From contig NZ_JADKPN010000019.1 of assembly GCF_015352455.1 (NCBI RefSeq), positions 31,822 through 95,821 on the forward strand: a stretch of DNA of 64,000 bases. Reading direction: 5' to 3'. The DNA comes from Nocardioides islandensis (GTDB taxonomy: Bacteria; Actinomycetota; Actinomycetes; Propionibacteriales; Nocardioidaceae). The translations under genes were made by a program, and so were the position numbers. The notes beneath the pieces were generated by a model, which did no database searches, had not been told where the DNA came from, and was given only the letters and a program-made list of their open reading frames with translations. Below, one piece after another: positions 58,138-64,000 of the stretch; position 1 is the stretch's first letter; the number at the start of each line of letters is the position of its first letter.

Positions 58138-59364
58138 ATGACGCGCCTGCTCGCCGCCGTACTCGCCCTGGTGCTGCTTCCGGGGGTGGCGTGCTCGTCG
58201 GCGGCGGAGCCCGACGGGTCGGCGCCGGCGGCAGCGTCGTCGAGCACGACGACGGCGAGGCCGACGTCCGACGCCGGCGACGCGACGAGCGACGACAGTG
58301 GTCAGTCCCGGGCGAAGGGCGTGACGCTGAAGGTCACCCGGCTGGCGACCGGGCTCGATCACCCGTGGGACGTGCACGGGATCGGCAACGGCCGGTACCT
58401 CGTCACCGAGCGGTCCGGGCACCTGACCGTGATCGACAAGGACGGGACCGTACGCCGGCTGTCGATGCCCACCGACCTGATCTGGGTGTCCGGGGAGACC
58501 GGCCTGATGGGGCTGGCGATCGACCCGGACTTCGCCAGCAACGGCCGCTTCTACACGTGCAACGGCGGCCTCCCGCAGGGCAACCCGGACGTGCGCGTCA
58601 TGGTGTGGACGCTCAACAAGGCCGCCACCAGGGCGACGTACCGGGACACGCTGATCAAGGGGTTCCCGACGTCGAGCGGCCGGCACGGCGGCTGCCGCCT
58701 GCTGATCCTCGAGAACGGCGCCATGCTCGTCGGCACCGGCGACGCGGCCATCGGCACCAACCCGGAGAACAAGCAGTCCCTCGGCGGCAAGACGCTGATG
58801 CTGAACCGGATCACCGGCAAGCCCTGGCCGACCAACCCGTACGCGAACGTCGCCGACCGCCGGCAGAAGTTCCTGCACACCTGGGGCCACCGCAACGTGC
58901 AGGGCCTCGCCCAGCGCGCCGACGGCAGCCTGTGGTCCGTCGAGCACGGCCCCGACCGCGACGACGAGGTCAACCTGCTCAAGAACGGCGGCGACTACGG
59001 CTGGAACCCCGTCCCCGGCTACAACGAGTCGGTCCCGATGACCGACCAGTCCCTGCCCGGCAAGCAGATCGAGGCAAAGTGGAGCAGCGGGTTCCCGACC
59101 GTCGCCACGTCGGGAGCGTCGTTCGTCTACGGCGGGCAGTGGGGCTGGTACGACGGCACGCTCGCGGTCGCCGCGCTCAAGGCCGGTGAGCTGCTGTTCA
59201 TGAAGTTCGACGCGAGCGGCAAGCTGCTCGGCGTGCGCACCCCCGCGGCGATGAAGAAGTACGGACGCCTGCGCGCCGTCACCGCCCTCGCCGACGGCAG
59301 CATCCTGGTCACGACCGACAACGGCGGGAACGACGCGGTGCTCCGGGTGCGGCCCGCCGGGTGA
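58138..59364 (+). CDS. PQQ-type sugar dehydrogenase-like lipoprotein, 408 aa
   Basis: Extracytoplasmic beta-propeller of the glucose/sorbosone dehydrogenase family. Lipobox PGVAC gives lipidated C19, then a Ser/Thr/Ala linker to about 60. The propeller has VTRLATGLDHPWDVH, the GETGLMGLAIDPDFASNGRFY stretch in two parts (catalytic histidine region is shifted to RHGGCRL), HTWGHRNVQGLAQRADGSLW and EHGPDRDDEVNLL, which bind PQQ and calcium in relatives. It overlaps the alcohol dehydrogenase by 4 nt, pointing to a joint oxidation pathway; no PQQ synthesis genes are here. Confidence 0.85.
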   Translation: MTRLLAAVLALVLLPGVACSSAAEPDGSAPAAASSSTTTARPTSDAGDATSDDSGQSRAKGVTLKVTRLATGLDHPWDVHGIGNGRYLVTERSGHLTVIDKDGTVRRLSMPTDLIWVSGETGLMGLAIDPDFASNGRFYTCNGGLPQGNPDVRVMVWTLNKAATRATYRDTLIKGFPTSSGRHGGCRLLILENGAMLVGTGDAAIGTNPENKQSLGGKTLMLNRITGKPWPTNPYANVADRRQKFLHTWGHRNVQGLAQRADGSLWSVEHGPDRDDEVNLLKNGGDYGWNPVPGYNESVPMTDQSLPGKQIEAKWSSGFPTVATSGASFVYGGQWGWYDGTLAVAALKAGELLFMKFDASGKLLGVRTPAAMKKYGRLRAVTALADGSILVTTDNGGNDAVLRVRPAG

Positions 59365-60398
59365 GAGCCGTCCGGTACGACGCGGTCGGGGAGCTGCCCA
59401 CCCTCGTCGAGATCGACGAGCCGGTCTGCCCGGACGACGGCGTCGTCGTGGCGGTGCGGGCGACCGGCGTGTGCCGGTCGGACTGGCACGCCTGGCAGGG
59501 TCACGAGGAGGTCGCACTCCCCCACGTACCCGGCCACGAGTACGCCGGCACCGTCGCCGAGGTCGGCCGGGACGTGGCCACCGTCGAGGTCGGCGACCGC
59601 GTCACCGTGCCGTTCGTGCTCGGCTGCGGCACCTGCGACTACTGCCGCAGCGGCGAGGCCCAGGTCTGCCCCGACCAGCTCCAGCCCGGGTTCACGCTGC
59701 CCGGCTCCTTCGCCGAGCTGGTCGCCGTCCCCCGCGCCGACGCCAACGTCGTCCGGTTGCCCGACGAGGTCTCGTACGCCGCGGCCGCCGCGCTGGGCTG
59801 TCGCTTCGCCACCGCGTACCGCGCGGTCGTCGCCCACGGCCAGGTCCAGCGCGGCCAGTGGCTGGCGGTGATGGGCTGCGGCGGCGTCGGCCTGTCCGCG
59901 GTGATGATCGCGGTCGCACGCGGTGCGCGGGTCGTCGCGGTCGACGTGCGCCGCGAGGCCCTCGACTCCGCCGCCGAGCTCGGTGCCGAGGCGACCCTCG
60001 AGGCGACGGACGCGACGGCCGACGCGATCCGGGACATCACGGGCGGCGGGGCCCACGTCGGCCTCGACGCCATCGGCGACCCGGCAGCCGCTGCCGCCTC
60101 CATCGGGGCCCTGCGTCCCCGCGGACGCCACGTCCAGGTCGGCCTCCTGGTCGGGGACGACGCGAGCACGGCATTGCCGATGGACCTCGTCGTCGGCAGG
60201 GAGCTGGCGGTCCTGGGCTCGCACGGCATGCCGGCCGTCGACTACCCGGCGCTGCTCGAGCTCGTCGCCGATGGCCGGCTCCGGCCCGACCGACTGGTCA
60301 CCCGGCGCATCGGGCTCGAGGACGCCGGCCGCGCGCTGGCCGAGATGAGCGGGACCGGCATCACCTTGGTCGAGCCCCAGGAGACGCGAGAGCCCTGA
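59361..60398 (+). CDS. Zinc-dependent alcohol dehydrogenase (MDR), 345 aa
   Basis: Medium-chain NAD(P)-dependent alcohol dehydrogenase, cytoplasmic. Catalytic zinc ligands are C38 (GVCRSDWH) and the GHE motif H59-E60; structural zinc cysteines are C89, C92, C95 and C103. The Rossmann loop is MGCGGVGLSAV, followed by D-V-R-R that should set coenzyme preference. GTG 59361 overlaps the upstream stop by 4 nt. Likely substrate a secondary or sugar alcohol. Confidence 0.9.
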   Translation: MRAVRYDAVGELPTLVEIDEPVCPDDGVVVAVRATGVCRSDWHAWQGHEEVALPHVPGHEYAGTVAEVGRDVATVEVGDRVTVPFVLGCGTCDYCRSGEAQVCPDQLQPGFTLPGSFAELVAVPRADANVVRLPDEVSYAAAAALGCRFATAYRAVVAHGQVQRGQWLAVMGCGGVGLSAVMIAVARGARVVAVDVRREALDSAAELGAEATLEATDATADAIRDITGGGAHVGLDAIGDPAAAAASIGALRPRGRHVQVGLLVGDDASTALPMDLVVGRELAVLGSHGMPAVDYPALLELVADGRLRPDRLVTRRIGLEDAGRALAEMSGTGITLVEPQETREP

Positions 60399-60454
60399 CA
60401 TCTGTCACGACACCTTCGTGACCGGCGGCCCAGGGTCGGAGCGGCGTACGGCGG

Positions 60455-60460
60455 CACGGT
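60455..60460 (+). promoter_or_regulatory. -10 hexamer CACGGT for the ABC exporter
   Basis: Six bases (AGGTGC) before ATG 60467. Confidence 0.4.
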
Positions 60461-60466
60461 AGGTGC

Positions 60467-61380
<914 letters not shown>

Positions 61381-61384
<4 letters not shown>

Positions 61385-62172
61385 CCACGACGACCGGCAC
61401 CATCGACCCCGCCGCCCGCCGGGTCCCGCCCTTCGGCGGCGTGAACACCACCGTCCTGCGCATCGAGCTGCGCCGGATGCTGCGCAACCGCCGCACGATC
61501 ATCTTCACGCTCATCTTCCCCGCCGCGCTGCTGCTGTCGTTCGGCGGCCAGAGCGGCTGGGACGACAAGGCGGGACTGGGCAACGTCGCGGCGTACATCC
61601 TGGTCTCGATGAGCCTGTACGGCGCCGCGCTCACCGCCGCCGCCGGCGGCTCGATGGTCGCGCTGGAGCGCTCGCTCGGCTGGTCCCGGCAGCTGCGGCT
61701 GACACCGCTCAACCCGGTCGCCTACATCCTGATGAAGACGCTCGTCGCCTTGGTCATGGGCGCCCTGGCGATCACCGCGGTCAACGTCGTCGGCGCGATC
61801 CAGGGCAAGGCGGAGATGCCCACGCACATCTGGTTCGAGTGCGCGGTCGTCACCCTCTTCTGCACGCTGACGTTCGCGGCGCTGGGCGTGTTCGTCGGGT
61901 ACGTCGTGCCGGGCGAGAACGCCATGCAGATCCTCGGCCCCGGCCTGGCGCTGCTGTCCTTCCTGGGCGGCGTGTTCATCCCGCTCGACCAGTACTCCGA
62001 CGTGGTCCGTCACGTCGCCTACTGGACGCCGATGTACGGCGTCGCCGAGATCGCCCGGTCACCACTGACCCGCGAGCTGCCGTGGTACGCCGTGGTGAAC
62101 GCCGTCGCCTGGTTCGCGATCTTCGTGGTGGGTGCCGCGTGGCGGATGAGCAAGGACACCGCCCGGGTATGA
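61381..62172 (+). CDS. ABC-2 exporter permease, 263 aa
   Basis: Six-helix ABC-2 type permease: LRIELRRMLRNRRTIIFTLIFPAALLL is the typical first segment, then helices around 65-85, 110-130, 140-165, 172-190 and 232-255, with a late GGVFIPLDQYSDVVRHVAYWTPMYG loop. Works with the ATPase directly upstream. The following two-component system is coupled by location, as in BceAB/DesKR-type resistance or membrane-stress modules. Confidence 0.9.
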
Positions 62173-62186
62173 GCGTCGCGTGTGAC

Positions 62187-62192
62187 TAGCGT
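62187..62192 (+). promoter_or_regulatory. -10 hexamer TAGCGT for the DesK-like kinase
   Basis: Seven bases before ATG 62200. It favours this ATG over the in-frame GTG at 62182, which lies upstream of it. Confidence 0.5.
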
Positions 62193-62199
62193 GAACCCG

Positions 62200-63303
62200 A
62201 TGAGTGGGCCGGTGCTGCAGCAGGAACAGCCACTGGGTCGCCGCGGACCGTGGTTCGCGGCGATCTGGCTGTTCTTCCTGCTCGACCCGTTCCTGGTCGG
62301 GTGGCACCACCGGGGCACCGTGGCCGGGGTCCTCGGCATGCTGCTGACGGTCGCGTTCGGGGCGACGTACATGTGGCTCTGGCTCCAGCTCCGCGCCGAC
62401 CGCGCCAGGCTGCGGGACGAGCCGCCGGTGGCGTCGTCCCTGCTGTGGCTGGCCGGTCTCGTCACGCTCGGCCTGCTGATGGTCGTGGCGCTCGGGCAGG
62501 TGGGGACGACCGCGGCGGTGTACGTCGCCGTCGCCACGATGATGCTCTTCCCCTTCGTCGTGGGGGCGGCGATCGTGGTGGGCATCGCGGCCCTCGTCGT
62601 GGTCACCGGTGAGCTGGTGCCGGGCTGGGACCGGTCGATCGGGCTGGCGTTCTCGGTGTGCGCGGCCTCGCTGGCGATCTTCGGCATCCGCTCGATGCTG
62701 CGCCGCAACATCGACCTGATCCGCGCCCACGAGGAGAACGCCGAGCTGCTGGTCGAGAACGAGCGCACCCGCTTCGCCCGCGACCTCCACGACATCCTCG
62801 GCCACTCGCTCACCGTCATCACGGTCAAGGCCGAGCTGGCCGGGCGGCTGATGGACGCCGACCCCGCCCGCGCCAAGGCCGAGATCGCGGACCTCGAGCG
62901 GCTCAGCCGCGACGCGCTGGCCGACGTACGTCGCGCGGTCGAGGGCTACCGCGACCTCACGCTGCCCGGGGAGCTGGCCCGCGCCCGGGCCGCGCTCGAG
63001 GCCGCGGAGATCCAGGCGGTGCTGCCGAACACGACCGAGGAGGTGCCGACCGACCTGCGCGAGCTGTTCGCCTGGACGGTCCGTGAGGGCGTCACCAACG
63101 TGATCCGGCACTCGCACGCGCGCACCTGCCGCGTGGTCATCTCGCCGACCGGCGTCGAGGTCACCGACGACGGCGACGGAGCCGCCGGCGAGACGACGGG
63201 CTCGGGGCTGCGCGGCCTCCGCGAGCGCGCGGCGGCCGCCGGGGCGACGGTCGTCACCCGGTCGCTGTCCCCGGGGTTCTCGCTGTCGGTGGTGCGGGCG
63301 TGA
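62200..63303 (+). CDS. DesK/NarL-type sensor histidine kinase, 367 aa
   Basis: Membrane kinase with five helices (20-37, 42-62, 80-98, 106-137, 148-166) and almost no extracytoplasmic domain, so it may sense the membrane itself. A HisKA_3 domain follows with H197 in FARDLHDILGHSLTVI, then a HATPase with TVREGVTNVIRHSHA (N box), VTDDGDG (G1) and GSGLRGLRERA (G2). Overlaps the response regulator by 4 nt. Confidence 0.9.
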   Translation: MSGPVLQQEQPLGRRGPWFAAIWLFFLLDPFLVGWHHRGTVAGVLGMLLTVAFGATYMWLWLQLRADRARLRDEPPVASSLLWLAGLVTLGLLMVVALGQVGTTAAVYVAVATMMLFPFVVGAAIVVGIAALVVVTGELVPGWDRSIGLAFSVCAASLAIFGIRSMLRRNIDLIRAHEENAELLVENERTRFARDLHDILGHSLTVITVKAELAGRLMDADPARAKAEIADLERLSRDALADVRRAVEGYRDLTLPGELARARAALEAAEIQAVLPNTTEEVPTDLRELFAWTVREGVTNVIRHSHARTCRVVISPTGVEVTDDGDGAAGETTGSGLRGLRERAAAAGATVVTRSLSPGFSLSVVRA

Positions 63304-63905
63304 TCCGGCTGCTGCTGGCCGACGACCAGGCCCTGGTGCGCGGCGCGATCGCCGCGCTGCTCGGGCTCGAGCCCGACCTCGAGGTCGTCGCCGAGGTCGG
63401 CTCCGGGGACGACGCCGTGGCCGCGGTCGAGCAGCACTCCCCCGACGTCGCCCTGCTCGACGTGGAGATGCCCGGGCTCGACGGCATCGAAGCCGCCCGC
63501 CAGATCCGCGAACGCTCCCCCGTCACCCGCGTCCTGATGGTCACGACGTTCGGGAGGCCGGGGTACCTCAAGCGCGCCCTCCAGGCCGGCGCCTCCGGAT
63601 TCGTGGTGAAGGAGACGCCCGCGGCCCAGCTCGCGGACGCCGTGCGCCGCGTGCACCAAGGACTCCGCGTCGTCGACCCCGCCCTCGCGATGGACAGCCT
63701 GACCGCCGGCGACTCCCCGCTCACCCCGCGCGAGACCGAGGTCCTCCAGGCCGCGCGCGACGGCGCGTCCGTCGCCGTCATCGCCTCTCGCGTCCACCTC
63801 TCGGAGGGCACCGTCCGCAACCACCTCTCGGCCGCCATCGGCAAGACCGGAGCGGCCAACCGGGCCGAGGCCGTGCTGGTCTCGGTGGAGAACGGGTGGC
63901 TCTAG
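63300..63905 (+). CDS. NarL/DesR-type response regulator, 201 aa
   Basis: Receiver with acidic pair DD (8-9), phospho-acceptor D54 in LLDVEMPGLDG and K104 in VVKET, then a LuxR helix-turn-helix (LTPRETEVLQAARDGASVAVIASRVHLSEGTVRNHLS in parts). GTG 63300 overlaps the kinase stop. It probably controls the exporter genes just upstream. Confidence 0.92.
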   Translation: MIRLLLADDQALVRGAIAALLGLEPDLEVVAEVGSGDDAVAAVEQHSPDVALLDVEMPGLDGIEAARQIRERSPVTRVLMVTTFGRPGYLKRALQAGASGFVVKETPAAQLADAVRRVHQGLRVVDPALAMDSLTAGDSPLTPRETEVLQAARDGASVAVIASRVHLSEGTVRNHLSAAIGKTGAANRAEAVLVSVENGWL

Positions 63906-63923
63906 GTGTTCTAACCACGGACG

Positions 63924-64000
63924 TTAGGCACGGCGTTTCTGCTTGGCGATGACGAAGACCTCCGAGTGAGGTGTGGAGCTACCACGCAAACCACTCCTCA
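63924..64000 (-). CDS. C-terminal end of a further gene, truncated by the window edge
   Basis: A minus-strand frame ends at TAA 63926-63924 and runs off the window; the visible residues end SSTPHSEVFVIAKQKRRA. The pattern SEVFVIAK resembles the last strand of some SAM-dependent methyltransferases, but this is too short to identify. It converges on the response regulator. Confidence 0.35.
   Translation of the reverse strand, partial: RSGLRGSSTPHSEVFVIAKQKRRA

Noticed and set aside
57993..58247. Short frames over the 46-bp repeats
   Set aside because: They encode repeats of the same peptide and exist only because the array lacks stops in several frames.

Overview
The window is chromosomal DNA of a high-GC actinobacterium. 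Very high third-position GC, frequent GTG starts, many leaderless-looking promoters (a TANNNT-type hexamer 5-7 nt before the start codon), a glnA2/glnE locus, a DUF222/13E12-type HNH gene and a proteasome-era actinobacterial gene style all point to the Nocardioidaceae (Nocardioides or a close relative). That placement is inference from style, not from a marker gene. No rRNA, tRNA, CRISPR array, phage or complete insertion sequence was seen.

Layout. 0-9 kb: two small four-helix membrane proteins around an alpha/beta hydrolase, a class-V aminotransferase, a cytochrome-b561-like membrane protein, a lipoprotein, a GAF-LuxR regulator, a COG4705 membrane protein with a Usp-like partner, and a UPF0014 (FetB-like) permease. 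9.7-15.3 kb: envelope genes, namely an MGDG-synthase-like glycosyltransferase with a polysaccharide deacetylase, then DedA, a PIG-L deacetylase, a GT4 glycosyltransferase and a flippase-like membrane protein. 15.3-17.3 kb: an OmpR/histidine-kinase pair. 17.4-21.8 kb: a partner-switching stress-signalling block (RsbQ-like hydrolase, RsbP-like PAS-PP2C phosphatase, a LuxR regulator, a phosphatase-like/HATPase/STAS fusion, and a small STAS protein). 21.9-28.3 kb: a membrane-bound sulfite-oxidase-fold molybdoenzyme, a fasciclin lipoprotein, and a divergent copper locus (CopC-CopD fusion against a cupredoxin-multicopper oxidase fusion).

28.3-36.1 kb is a LacI-controlled sugar locus: regulator, binding protein, two permeases, a secreted GH144-like glucanase and an apparently cytoplasmic GH39-like glycosidase, with a clear palindromic operator upstream. 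36.2-45.5 kb holds acyltransferase, aldolase, ICL/PEPM and methyltransferase genes and the nitrogen genes glnE, a class I amidotransferase and glnA2. 45.5-46.0 kb is a non-coding island of nested inverted repeats. 46-55 kb holds a 4'-phosphopantetheinyl transferase, nadE, an MFS carrier, a type III PLP decarboxylase, a GOLPH3-fold protein, panB and a Rieske lipoprotein. 55.5-58.1 kb: a PPM phosphatase, the HNH gene and a tandem array of 46-bp repeats. 58.1-64 kb: a sugar-dehydrogenase-like lipoprotein, a zinc alcohol dehydrogenase, an ABC-2 exporter with a DesK/DesR-like two-component system, and the tail of one more minus-strand gene.

The most unusual material is (1) the partner-switching block, in which a protein fuses a PP2C domain that has lost most of its metal ligands to an intact anti-sigma kinase domain and a STAS domain; (2) the inverted-repeat island beside glnA2; (3) the 46-bp tandem array next to an HNH gene whose upstream hairpin carries a DnaA-box sequence; and (4) the split extracellular/intracellular glucan locus.
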